In this document: positions 1-7,178 of the stretch, piece by piece | Position numbering within the stretch: position 1 is the stretch's first letter | How the letters are laid out: each line of letters begins with the position of its first letter | Origin: JAJRRH01 sp047638815 | GTDB taxonomy: Bacteria > Bacteroidota > Bacteroidia > Flavobacteriales_D > JABDKJ01 | DNA: 9,585 bases | Direction of reading: 5' to 3' | Assembly (NCBI GenBank): GCA_047638815.1 | Contig: JBLIMR010000075.1 | Span: 1 to 9,585, forward strand | The notes under the pieces: model-generated | Told to the model about the DNA's origin: nothing | Seen by the model: the letters and a program-made list of their open reading frames with translations, nothing else | Database searches by the model: none | Program-made: the position numbers and the translations under genes

Positions 1-2151
1 AACATTATCTGCCGCACAATTGTTATCATCGTTAACGGTAAAGTCATAATTAGCACCACTTGCTATTGGATCTGATTCGAAAGAATTACCTGTTATTGTT
101 CCTATATCACCGATATGGGTGTATGTTGCTACATCTCCACCTGTAATATCAAAAGTTACTACATAAGTCAATTGATCAAGGGAACATGTCTCAACAACAT
201 TACTAATAATTGGGTTTGTATATTCTGTAACAATACCATTACCAAATACTGATCCAACACAATTTAAATCAGACATTTCGATCAACGTATATGTTCCTGG
301 AGAACAGGAAGATAAGATATAAGGATTATCTGAAGTAGGGGGAATAGTAGTTGAGAGGCCCCCATTAATAGAGTAATCAAAAGTCCATGGCCCCGTTCCA
401 GTAAAGTCGATTGTAAGATCACCACAAACACCCGGACATATATTTATGTTGCCCGAAAGAGTTGCGGTTGCTGCACAAAAGCAATTGAGAACTCCATTTA
501 TAGTAGCTGGATTACAATCGTTCACATCAGAAATGATAAAGTTATAATTATCACCACAGTTAATTGGATCAGAAGTGAAAGCATTACCTGAAAATACACC
601 TGAGTTACCCCCAGCATCAGTGTACGTCCCTGCATCTCCACCAGTAACATCAAAAGTTACGCTATAAGTCAACTGATCAAGGGCAGGTGTTTCAACGACA
701 TTACTAATAACTATGTCCGTGTATACTGTAACAGTTCCAGCACCAGAAACAGACCCAACACAATTAGCGTCAGACATTGAAGACAAAGTATATGACCCGA
801 CAGTTGAAGTTAATAAGGTATAAGGATTGTCTGAAGTTGTTATTGGCAACTGGTCAACACCGGCTATGGCATGAACAAAAGTCCATGACCCCGTTCCAGT
901 AAAATCGATTATTAGACCACCATCCACTCCAGGACAGACACCTATGTCACCTGAAAGGGTTGCAGTTGCTGAGCAAGTACAATTGAAAGAGCCACTAACA
1001 TTATCTGCCGCACAATTGTTAGCATCGTTAACGGTAAAGTCATAATTAGCACCACTTGAGATTGGATCTGATTCGAAAGAATTACCTGTAATTGTTCCTA
1101 GATCACCGATATGGGCGTATGTTGCTACATCTCCACCTGTAATATCAAAAGTTACTACATAAGTCAATTGATCAAGGGAACATGTCTCAACAACATTACT
1201 AATAATTGGGTTTGTATATTCTGTAACAATACCATTACCAAATACTGATCCAACACAATTTAAATCAGACATTTCGATCAACGTATATGTTCCTGGAGAA
1301 CAGGAAGATAAGATATAAGGATTATCTGAAGTAGGGGGAATAGTAGTTGAGAGGCCCCCATTAATAGAGTAATCAAAAGTCCATGGCCCCGTTCCAGTAA
1401 AGTCGATTGTAAGATCACCACAAACACCCGGACATATATTTATGTTGCCCGAAAGAGTTGCGGTTGCTGCACAAAAGCAATTGAGAACTCCATTTATAGT
1501 AGCTGGATTACAATCGTTCACATCAGAAATGATAAAGTTATAATTATCACCACAGTTAATTGGATCAGAAGTGAAAGCATTACCTGAAAATACACCTGAG
1601 TTACCCCCAGCATCAGTGTACGTCCCTGCATCTCCACCAGTAACATCAAAAGTTACGCTATAAGTCAACTGATCAAGGGCAGGTGTTTCAACGACATTAC
1701 TAATAACTATGTCCGTGTATACTGTAACAGTTCCAGCACCAGAAACAGACCCAACACAATTAGCGTCAGACATTGAAGACAAAGTATATGACCCGACAGT
1801 TGAAGTTAATAAGGTATAAGGATTGTCTGAAGTTGTTATTGGCAACTGGTCAACACCGGCTATGGCATGAACAAAAGTCCATGACCCCGTTCCAGTAAAA
1901 TCGATTATTAGACCACCATCCACTCCAGGACAGACACCTATGTCACCTGAAAGGGTTGCAGTTGCTGAGCAAGTACAATTGAAAGAGCCACTAACATTAT
2001 CTGCCGCACAATTGTTAGCATCGTTAACGGTAAAGTCATAATTAGCACCACTTGAGATTGGATCTGATTCGAAAGAATTACCTGTAATTGTTCCTAGATC
2101 ACCGATATGGGCGTATGTTGCTACATCTCCACCTGTAATATCAAAAGTTAC
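1..2151 (-). repeat. 996-bp intragenic tandem supra-repeat (two exact copies plus flanking partials)
   Basis: Base 1 aligns with 997 and with 1993, a constant period of 996 bp (332 codons, frame-preserving). By eye, 121-1116 and 1117-2112 are identical at every base, and the identity runs on to 2151. It breaks sharply at 2152, where GTTAC-T becomes GTTAC-C, followed by many further differences. On the left side the copy at 1-120 differs from 997-1116 at only six positions (26, 63, 64, 94, 105, 120). Each 996-bp unit encodes two different 166-residue Ig-like modules. Complete nucleotide identity, including silent positions, points to recent duplication or gene conversion. The true copy number may be larger because the array reaches the window edge, and an assembly could have miscounted it. 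Confidence 0.95.
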
Positions 2152-4180
2152 CACATAGGTCAATTGATCTAGTGAACATGTCTCAACAACATTACTAATA
2201 ACTGGGTTTGTATATTCCGTCACAGTCACAAGACCAATGGTCAAAACGGCACCTGAACAATTGACATCCTCTACCGAAGTCAGGGTGTAGTTTCCTGACA
2301 TAGAGGTGGATATTATATAGGGATTGTCTGGAGTTGGGCCAACTCCTGGTTGGTCAATTCCGCCTACTGCATATACAAAACTCCATGGCCCTGTTCCTCC
2401 AAATCCGACTATAAGATCGCCATTGGTGCCAGGGCAAATAGTTGCGCTTCCACTGAGTATCCCCAATGCATCGCAGACGCAATTGAAAGTGCCGTTAACA
2501 TTATCATCACCGCAGTTGTTTGCATCAAAAACGGTGAAGTCATAATTTGCTCCAGCCGCAATTGGATCGGACATAAATGTATTGCCTGTAAAAGTACCTG
2601 GATTACCAGTGTGATCAAATGTTGTTGGGTCCCCGTCAGTAATGTCAAATGTCACGGTATATGTCAAAGCATCTGTTGCACATGTTTCAACAACATTACT
2701 AATTACCGGACTTGTAAATGGGGTAACAGTAGCAGTACCAGAAACAGTTCCAAAACAACCAGTGCCATCCATTACATCAACTAATTCGTATAGGCCAGCA
2801 TTGGAAGCTACAAGAATTAATGGATTATCTGAAGTAGTTGTGACTACCAGAGGAACTCCATCAAGATTGATATTAAAAGTCCATGGAGCTGTTCCTGTAA
2901 AAACTATGGTCAGATCACCGAATCCACCCTGACAAATACCAAAATCGCCAGAAAGTGTTGCAGAAGCAAGGCAATTGCAAACCAAATTCCCAGTAATATT
3001 ATCTGTTGCACAATTGTTGCCATCGTTAACCGTAAAGTTATAAAATTCTCCATCTAAAATTGGGTCGGATGTAAAACTGTTACCAGTAAGGGTTCCTGTA
3101 TTTCCAGCAATATTATAAGTCGCTGGGTCTCCGCCAGTAATATCAAAGGACACGGTATATGTCGCTGGATTGGCGTCACAAGTCTCAACAACATTACTAA
3201 TAGTTGGGCTAGTATGCTCTGCTACAGTTGCAACGCCAACAACGGAACCAGCACAATAGAAATCTTGAACAGAAGTCAAAGTATACGATCCAGGAGGTGA
3301 TGTTGATAGTGTATAGGGATTGTTTGAAGTTGTCATTGGATCTTGGTCAACACCGTTTATGGCATGAACAAAAGTCCATGGCCCTGTTCCAATAAAGGCG
3401 ACTGCAAGATCTCCATTAGCACCTGGACAAACAGAAATATTTCCACTAATAGCAGCGAAAACCGTGCAAGAGCAATTGAAAGTACCACCTACATTATCGG
3501 TCGCACAATTGTTGACATCGTTGACTGTGAAGTCATAAATTGCCCCAGCCGCAATTGGATCGGACGTAAATGTAGAACCCGTAAAAGTTCCTGGATCACC
3601 GGTGTTGTTATAAGTTGTCGGATCTCCACCGGTGACATCAAATGTGACCGTATAAGTCAATTGATCAGTCGAACAAGTTTCAACAACATTATCAATAACC
3701 GGACTGGTATATTCAGTAACCGAAGCATTACCGGAAACAGAACCAATACATCCAGAGCCATTGGTTACTGATATTAATGTGTATGATCCACCACTGGAAG
3801 GACTCAAGATTTCAGGATTATCGATGGTTGTTGTAGTAGCCAGATTAAATAGGTCAACCGCGACAATATATGTCCAAGGACTTGGTCCTGTAAAGTCAAT
3901 CATTAGATCACCGACACCACCTGGACAAAAACTAATGTCACCTGAAAGTGTTGCTCCAACTGGGCAAGTGCAACTATAAGTTCCCATAATATTATCCGTA
4001 GAGCAATTGTTGCCATCGTTAACGGTAAAGTCATAATTACCTTCACTCGCTATTGGATCGGATGTAAAAGTATTCCCAGTGATAGTCCCTGTATTTCCGA
4101 CAACGTTGTAGGTTGCTTGATCTCCGTCAACTATATCAAAAGTTACCACATAGGTTGCTAGATCTAACGCACAAGTGAAA
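1..4180 (-). repeat. Nine degenerate ~498-bp (166-residue) Ig-like modules
   Basis: The module's first conserved position (the Cys of the ETC motif, or its replacement) falls at about 4173, 3675, 3180, 2682, 2178, 1680, 1182, 684 and 186. A second anchor, the Tyr of the YDF or YNF motif, recurs near 4032, 3534, 3039, 2541, 2037, 1539, 1041, 543 and 45. Spacing is 495, 498 or 504 bp, always a multiple of three. The first four modules have diverged clearly from each other; the last five belong to the near-identical array. The module at 4173 is the most divergent and lies nearest the unique N-terminal region. Such a gradient is expected if the array has grown by duplication at the C-terminal side. 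Confidence 0.9.
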
Positions 4181-4950
4181 TTCAAATTCTGAATAGTAGG
4201 ATTTTCAATAACTGTAACAGTTTCTATCTGACTTATTTGGCAAAGGACGTTGGTGGTATATTCAACAGAATATGTCGTCCCTGGAACACCACCAGTTATG
4301 ATACCTGTTGCTGAATGAATGCCAGCCCCATCCAATAGATTAGGATTGAAAGCAAACGTTCCACCAGCACTACCTGTAATTACTGGAGCGGTTGCTGAAT
4401 TTTCACAAAAATCAGCAAAAGTGAAATTTGCAGAACTTTGTCCCAAAGAGACCAAATGTATTTCATCCACTACGGCCCCGCAAGCAGGATCAAATCCAGG
4501 GCCAGCGCCAGTTGTATTCATCCAAGTAAAAGTATGAGATGCTGCAGTTGCCACAAAACAGTAAACCTCAGGATCAAGGGAAAATACGGCATTAGTTTTG
4601 GCAACTGAAAATGTGGGAACTCCACCAGTTATTACTACGTCAAAAGATTGTTGAGCAATTGTTCCACAAGCTGTATTCTTCGAGCTAAGAAAACGCAGTT
4701 CATATAGAGCACCAGCCGCAAAACCGGTTACTGTTTGACACAGCCCAACTAAATCATCGATTTCACCAACAAAATTAGTCCCGGCCCCTCCATAAGTCGT
4801 AACTTGATCTACTTCAACAATAGTTGCTCCTCCGCAATTCCATACGAGTGCGGTACCAGCGTCCATGGAGCCACCAGCAATGGTTTGACCACTTAACCAA
4901 AAAGGAATGAACATTATTAGAACGGAAAGAGTACGTAGAATTGTTTTCAA
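1..4950 (-). CDS. Giant secreted Ig-like repeat surface protein (adhesin-like), N-terminal 1650 codons, C-terminus outside window
   Basis: Reading the minus strand from 4950 gives one uninterrupted frame to base 1, with no stop in 1650 codons. An in-frame TAA lies 15 nt before the start codon. The only plausible start is TTG at 4950-4948: it gives MKTILRTLSVLIMFIPFWLS, a typical signal peptide with probable cleavage after Gly21 (SG/Q). The next in-frame ATG (Met13) would destroy the signal peptide. Residues about 22-255 are a unique region rich in Gly, Thr and Asn that includes an Ig/HYR-like segment ending in a TVTV strand. From Cys260 onwards, nine modules of about 166 residues follow, each with ETC..DQLTY.VTFD, a YDFTVND.NNC loop, a CxC pair, a CPG..GDL segment, a GPWTF motif and a Y(T/I)L...NC strand. 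This architecture is common in Bacteroidota proteins exported by the type IX system and in gliding or adhesion proteins. The C-terminal sorting domain that would prove this lies outside the window. Expected location is the cell surface or outside the cell; an adhesive or structural role is inference. Confidence 0.9.
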   Translation of the reverse strand, partial: MKTILRTLSVLIMFIPFWLSGQTIAGGSMDAGTALVWNCGGATIVEVDQVTTYGGAGTNFVGEIDDLVGLCQTVTGFAAGALYELRFLSSKNTACGTIAQQSFDVVITGGVPTFSVAKTNAVFSLDPEVYCFVATAASHTFTWMNTTGAGPGFDPACGAVVDEIHLVSLGQSSANFTFADFCENSATAPVITGSAGGTFAFNPNLLDGAGIHSATGIITGGVPGTTYSVEYTTNVLCQISQIETVTVIENPTIQNLNFTCALDLATYVVTFDIVDGDQATYNVVGNTGTITGNTFTSDPIASEGNYDFTVNDGNNCSTDNIMGTYSCTCPVGATLSGDISFCPGGVGDLMIDFTGPSPWTYIVAVDLFNLATTTTIDNPEILSPSSGGSYTLISVTNGSGCIGSVSGNASVTEYTSPVIDNVVETCSTDQLTYTVTFDVTGGDPTTYNNTGDPGTFTGSTFTSDPIAAGAIYDFTVNDVNNCATDNVGGTFNCSCTVFAAISGNISVCPGANGDLAVAFIGTGPWTFVHAINGVDQDPMTTSNNPYTLSTSPPGSYTLTSVQDFYCAGSVVGVATVAEHTSPTISNVVETCDANPATYTVSFDITGGDPATYNIAGNTGTLTGNSFTSDPILDGEFYNFTVNDGNNCATDNITGNLVCNCLASATLSGDFGICQGGFGDLTIVFTGTAPWTFNINLDGVPLVVTTTSDNPLILVASNAGLYELVDVMDGTGCFGTVSGTATVTPFTSPVISNVVETCATDALTYTVTFDITDGDPTTFDHTGNPGTFTGNTFMSDPIAAGANYDFTVFDANNCGDDNVNGTFNCVCDALGILSGSATICPGTNGDLIVGFGGTGPWSFVYAVGGIDQPGVGPTPDNPYIISTSMSGNYTLTSVEDVNCSGAVLTIGLVTVTEYTNPVISNVVETCSLDQLTYVVTFDITGGDVATYAHIGDLGTITGNSFESDPISSGANYDFTVNDANNCAADNVSGSFNCTCSATATLSGDIGVCPGVDGGLIIDFTGTGSWTFVHAIAGVDQLPITTSDNPYTLLTSTVGSYTLSSMSDANCVGSVSGAGTVTVYTDIVISNVVETPALDQLTYSVTFDVTGGDAGTYTDAGGNSGVFSGNAFTSDPINCGDNYNFIISDVNDCNPATINGVLNCFCAATATLSGNINICPGVCGDLTIDFTGTGPWTFDYSINGGLSTTIPPTSDNPYILSSCSPGTYTLIEMSDLNCVGSVFGNGIVTEYTNPIISNVVETCSLDQLTYVVTFDITGGDVATYAHIGDLGTITGNSFESDPISSGANYDFTVNDANNCAADNVSGSFNCTCSATATLSGDIGVCPGVDGGLIIDFTGTGSWTFVHAIAGVDQLPITTSDNPYTLLTSTVGSYTLSSMSDANCVGSVSGAGTVTVYTDIVISNVVETPALDQLTYSVTFDVTGGDAGTYTDAGGNSGVFSGNAFTSDPINCGDNYNFIISDVNDCNPATINGVLNCFCAATATLSGNINICPGVCGDLTIDFTGTGPWTFDYSINGGLSTTIPPTSDNPYILSSCSPGTYTLIEMSDLNCVGSVFGNGIVTEYTNPIISNVVETCSLDQLTYVVTFDITGGDVATYTHIGDIGTITGNSFESDPIASGANYDFTVNDDNNCAADNV
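4888..4950 (-). other. Signal peptide of the giant repeat protein
   Basis: The first 21 codons show a basic n-region (Lys2, Arg6), a hydrophobic core from about Leu8 to Leu19 and a small-residue cleavage site, Ser20-Gly21 before Gln22. The Gln after the cleavage point is typical of Bacteroidota signal peptides. There is no lipobox cysteine, so this is predicted as a type I signal peptide, consistent with secretion rather than lipoprotein anchoring. Confidence 0.8.
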
Positions 4951-5195
4951 TATAACGCTATTTTAAGTGAACAGAATTGATAATTTACGAAGATAGTAGT
5001 ATCTGTCTTATATATAAATACTTATCAGAATAATTATATTAACACCATTCATGTAGAAATACAAAGTTGTGCAATGAAATGTCGTCATTATGACAATAGA
5101 AGGCTAAAGCATACTATTTGAGGTTTTTACGTGTTGCTTTTTGTGTGAATTGAGGCTGTGATAAGCATTGATCTGACTTGGATTCCTAGTGCTTT
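4951..5195 (-). promoter_or_regulatory. Upstream region of the giant repeat gene
   Basis: These 245 bp separate the rhodanese stop from the TTG start of the repeat protein and hold no credible ORF. On the minus strand they contain an imperfect -7-like box CAACTTTG (near 5063-5070; Bacteroidota consensus TAnnTTTG), a TATAAT near 5033-5038, and a small odd palindrome GTCAT-A-ATGAC (5084-5094). No Shine-Dalgarno sequence precedes the TTG; the stretch before it is AT-rich, as is usual in Bacteroidota. A promoter must lie here if the giant gene is transcribed on its own, but I cannot decide which box is used. Confidence 0.3.
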
Positions 5196-5480
5196 TTACA
5201 GCACATTTAGGACTTGCAGATTTAAAATGCCCCAGCCACCGCCATTATACACGTTGTCTAATCCTAAATCTAAAAGGTGTTTCGTGGCATTTCCGCTTCT
5301 CGATCCTGAAAGACAGCAAAGTACTATGTTGCCTTGTATTTTTTTAAACTCATCAATTCTTTCCTCTACCTGATCCAAAGGAATGTTTGTTGCACCAATT
5401 ACGTGTCCCTTGCTGAATTCAAGTGCCGTTCTTACATCTATAATTGTGGCCTTGGCAAGATTAATTTCTTCAAAAATCAT
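5196..5480 (-). CDS. Single-domain rhodanese-like protein
   Basis: This 94-residue protein is a complete stand-alone rhodanese domain, a fold that transfers sulfane sulfur through a cysteine persulfide. The N-terminal IIDVRTALEFSKGHVIGATNIPL (residues 13-35) shows the classical DVR...E(F)..GHI.GA.NIPL signature. The active-site loop is C56-L-S-G-S-R61-S, matching the CxxGxRS form of PspE/GlpE-like enzymes, with Cys56 as the expected sulfur carrier. The NVYN-GGG strand that normally closes the domain is at residues 76-82. There is no signal peptide, so it should be cytoplasmic. The length is typical for the single-domain family. It lies 105 bp downstream of the TIGR02757 gene on the same strand, with a possible promoter in between. 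The physiological sulfur acceptor cannot be told. Confidence 0.88.
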   Translation of the reverse strand: MIFEEINLAKATIIDVRTALEFSKGHVIGATNIPLDQVEERIDEFKKIQGNIVLCCLSGSRSGNATKHLLDLGLDNVYNGGGWGILNLQVLNVL

Positions 5481-5513
5481 GGAACTATGGATTACAAGAT
5501 ATAACGTTTAATT

Positions 5514-5531
5514 ATTTGAATTAGTTCAAAT
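5514..5531. repeat. Inverted repeat ATTTGAA-N4-TTCAAAT in the rhodanese leader
   Basis: Two perfect 7-bp arms are separated by four bases. The element sits at or just after the predicted transcription start and about 35 bp before the rhodanese ATG, where an operator would be placed. There is no following T-run, so it is unlikely to be a terminator. AT-rich arms of this length can arise by chance. Confidence 0.35.
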
Positions 5532-5539
5532 CATATGCC

Positions 5540-5568
5540 AAAATAGTTTTAAATATCACGTCAGTCAA
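5540..5568 (-). promoter_or_regulatory. Candidate promoter of the rhodanese gene
   Basis: On the minus strand TTGACT (5568-5563) is followed after 17 bp by TATTTT (5545-5540), which continues as TATTTTGG. This resembles both a sigma-70 promoter and the Bacteroidota TTG-N20-TAnnTTTG arrangement with one base missing. Transcription would start near 5533, leaving a leader of about 50 nt before the ATG at 5480. Assigned by eye in AT-rich DNA, so only tentative. Confidence 0.35.
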
Positions 5569-5585
5569 CAAGGAACTGAAATCAA

Positions 5586-6410
5586 TTATTGAATTCGTAA
5601 TATAGAAGGGTTCATCAGCTCTTTATAATCAAGATCTTTATTGACGCCAATACCAAAGAGGGCATAATCATATCTGACAGGATCACTTGCATTCATAGAA
5701 CGAAGTGATTCGTCAAATTCTTTGACGGCCTTCCAATCATTTTGTTTTCTGGTAAGTAAACCTAATGAACGCCCAACATTGCCTGTATGGACATCCAGTG
5801 GAATTGAGAGTTGAGAAGGGGATATGCTTTTCCATATCCCAAAGTCCACGCCCTTTTTGGAATCTCTAACCATCCATCGAAGGAACATGTTTATTCGTTT
5901 TGAAGCGCTTCCTTTAAGTGGGTTGCTAAGATGTTTTTGCGTCCTGTGCTTTAATTCCGCATCAAAAAAAAGTTGATGTAATCTCGGAATGAAATCTAGG
6001 GCACCCTCCGATCCACTCTCCGAAGCCATTACAGATTCAAGACCATTGTGATTGAGATAGATGGTTTTTAGTTGGGTGAAAAAATAGACTAAATCACAAG
6101 CATTAAATGTTCGATGAACAAAACCTTCGCATACTTTGAGGTCCGACAGTTCATGATTGATGATAAAATCATGTGGAGAATGATCCATGATATCCAGAAT
6201 TCGAGTCGCGTTTTTAATGATACTTACCCTTTTGCCCCACGCAATTGTAGCGGTCAGAAAGCCGGCAATTTCTATGTCTTCTTTTAATGTGAAATTATGA
6301 GGAATGGAGATGGGATCATTCTCAACGAAATCAATACTTTCATATTGATCAGCTTTGAGGTCCAAAAATTCTTTGAGTAAAGGATCTATCTGTTTAACTA
6401 ATGTTGCCAT
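5586..6410 (-). CDS. TIGR02757 (DUF2400) family protein
   Basis: This 274-residue protein has the full length and layout of the TIGR02757/DUF2400 family, which is widespread in Bacteroidota but, as far as I know, functionally uncharacterised. Recognisable segments are the N-terminal D.ISIPH.F....DIEIAGF.TA..AWG.R (residues 32-61), the basic NP.KGSA.KR.NMFLRWMVR (163-182), and PLDVHTGNVGRSLGLL (204-219), followed by DPVRYDYALFGIG (243-255). The P-LDVH-...-R-LG segment recalls the corresponding part of HhH-GPD DNA glycosylases, where it carries an active-site Asp. This suggests a nucleic-acid link, but that is inference. No signal peptide or membrane helix is seen, so it should be cytoplasmic. 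The start ATG at 6410 lies inside the end of the LolD-like gene (17-bp overlap), so the two are probably translationally coupled. Confidence 0.88.
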   Translation of the reverse strand: MATLVKQIDPLLKEFLDLKADQYESIDFVENDPISIPHNFTLKEDIEIAGFLTATIAWGKRVSIIKNATRILDIMDHSPHDFIINHELSDLKVCEGFVHRTFNACDLVYFFTQLKTIYLNHNGLESVMASESGSEGALDFIPRLHQLFFDAELKHRTQKHLSNPLKGSASKRINMFLRWMVRDSKKGVDFGIWKSISPSQLSIPLDVHTGNVGRSLGLLTRKQNDWKAVKEFDESLRSMNASDPVRYDYALFGIGVNKDLDYKELMNPSILRIQ

Positions 6411-7044
6411 CTACCATGGTTAGTTTCCGATCTGCCATGTTCGCTAATTCTTCATTATGGGTGACAATGACAAATGTTTGTCCAAATTCATCCCTAAGAT
6501 CAAAGAATAATTGATGCAATTCCTTGGCATTTTGACTATCCAAATTTCCCGAAGGTTCATCTGCAAATATAACTTTCGGTCTGTTTATCAGGGCTCTGGC
6601 AACGGCAACTCTTTGTTGTTCTCCACCTGAAAGTTCGGATGGCTTGTGATTCACTCTATCAGATAATCCCAAATAAGTTAGAAGTTCGAGTGCTCGTGAT
6701 TCGGCTTCTTTTTTCTTAACATTACCTATGTATGCAGGAATACAAACGTTTTCTATTGCCGTAAATTCAGGTAAAAGATGATGGAATTGAAAGATGAACC
6801 CCAGTTTTTTATTTCTGAAACTGGCCATTTCATTTTTACTAAAATTGCCAATGTTATTGTGATCAATGGTGAGTGAACCCTCATCAGCAGTGTCAAGAGT
6901 ACCCAAAATATGTAATAGGGTAGATTTACCGGCTCCAGATGCGCCTACGATTGAAACAATTTCAGCATTTTCTATGGATAGATTTAGCCCTTTTAGAACT
7001 TTGAGATCACCATAGGATTTTGACAAGTTTTGTGCGCTAATCAT
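6394..7044 (-). CDS. lolD: LolD-like ABC transporter ATP-binding protein
   Basis: This 216-residue ABC ATPase has all motifs: Walker A GASGAGKST (34-42), Q-loop Gln86, signature LSGGEQQR (138-145), Walker B VIFADE (158-163, Glu163 catalytic) with the D-loop following, and H-loop His196. The length, the FQFHHLLPEFTA segment after the Q-loop and the GNLD motif fit the LolD/MacB-like MJ0796 subfamily. LolD powers LolCE, which extracts lipoproteins from the inner membrane for transfer to the outer membrane. No permease (LolC/E) is adjacent, so the partner must be encoded elsewhere and the lolD symbol is a family-level call; another MacB-type exporter ATPase is possible. Its ATG at 7044 is only 30 nt downstream of the SRP RNA 3' end, and it overlaps the next gene by 17 bp. 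Confidence 0.88.
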   Translation of the reverse strand: MISAQNLSKSYGDLKVLKGLNLSIENAEIVSIVGASGAGKSTLLHILGTLDTADEGSLTIDHNNIGNFSKNEMASFRNKKLGFIFQFHHLLPEFTAIENVCIPAYIGNVKKKEAESRALELLTYLGLSDRVNHKPSELSGGEQQRVAVARALINRPKVIFADEPSGNLDSQNAKELHQLFFDLRDEFGQTFVIVTHNEELANMADRKLTMVDGNIS

Positions 7045-7052
7045 ACTATTTC

Positions 7053-7074
7053 TTTTTTGCTAGAAACAAAAAAA
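7053..7074 (-). terminator. 3' T-run / hairpin between ffs and the LolD-like gene
   Basis: Directly after the closing helix of the SRP RNA come seven T residues (7074-7068), so the whole RNA hairpin plus this run could act as an intrinsic terminator. The same T-run can also pair with a downstream A-run (TTTTTTG-N7-CAAAAAA, 7073-7053), a weak AU-rich stem ending 9 nt before the ATPase start codon. Termination is probably partial if the ATPase gene lacks its own promoter. Confidence 0.5.
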
Positions 7075-7174
7075 TGGGTAAGCTACTCATATCGCATCGC
7101 TACAACCGTCTACCCTTGCTATCTTCCGATCCTGGGGGAGTTCAACAGGAGCTGATCGTATAAGACTTACCCAA
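7075..7174 (-). ncRNA. ffs: Small bacterial signal recognition particle RNA (4.5S type)
   Basis: The minus strand folds into the single long hairpin of bacterial small SRP RNA. The apical part has CCC-CAGG-ATC, a GGAA tetraloop (7127-7124), GAT-AGCA-GGG: the conserved symmetric internal loop CAGG/AGCA (7134-7131 and 7120-7117) that binds the Ffh M domain, capped by the GNRA-type loop that contacts FtsY. The ends pair perfectly through GGGTAAG (7172-7166) and CTTACCC (7082-7076), and CTTATA pairs with TATGAG just inside. The length of about 100 nt fits the Alu-less bacterial form. A seven-base T-run follows immediately (7074-7068), and a -7 promoter box lies just upstream. With Ffh, this RNA targets nascent membrane proteins to the translocon. 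The exact 5' and 3' ends are estimates. Confidence 0.93.
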
Positions 7175-7178
7175 GCCA

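Noticed and set aside
1..2151. Regular repeats as a possible CRISPR array or insertion sequence duplication
   Set aside because: The period is 996 bp, in frame, and the whole unit encodes Ig-like modules. There are no short repeats with unique spacers, no transposase and no terminal inverted repeats.
2324..4537. Several plus-strand open frames of 70-145 codons opposite the giant gene
   Set aside because: They are antisense shadows of the Gly/Thr/Asn-rich repeat coding sequence. They recur in step with the modules and show no recognisable domain, while the minus strand is open without a stop over 4950 bases.
5084..5094. Small palindrome GTCAT-T-ATGAC upstream of the giant gene
   Set aside because: Arms of only 5 bp without a second copy or a clear relation to a promoter; chance is a sufficient explanation.
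5160..5195. Possible terminator after the rhodanese gene (AAGCA...TGCTT)
   Set aside because: Arms of 5 bp with a loop of more than 20 bases and no adjacent T-run do not make a credible intrinsic terminator.
5158..5373. Plus-strand 71-codon frame opposite the rhodanese gene
   Set aside because: It covers the rhodanese active-site region in antisense and has no domain or start context of its own.
7075..7174. Possible tRNA in the GC-richer intergenic stretch
   Set aside because: There is no cloverleaf, T-loop or anticodon arm. The single long hairpin with CAGG/AGCA internal loop and GGAA tetraloop fits SRP RNA instead.
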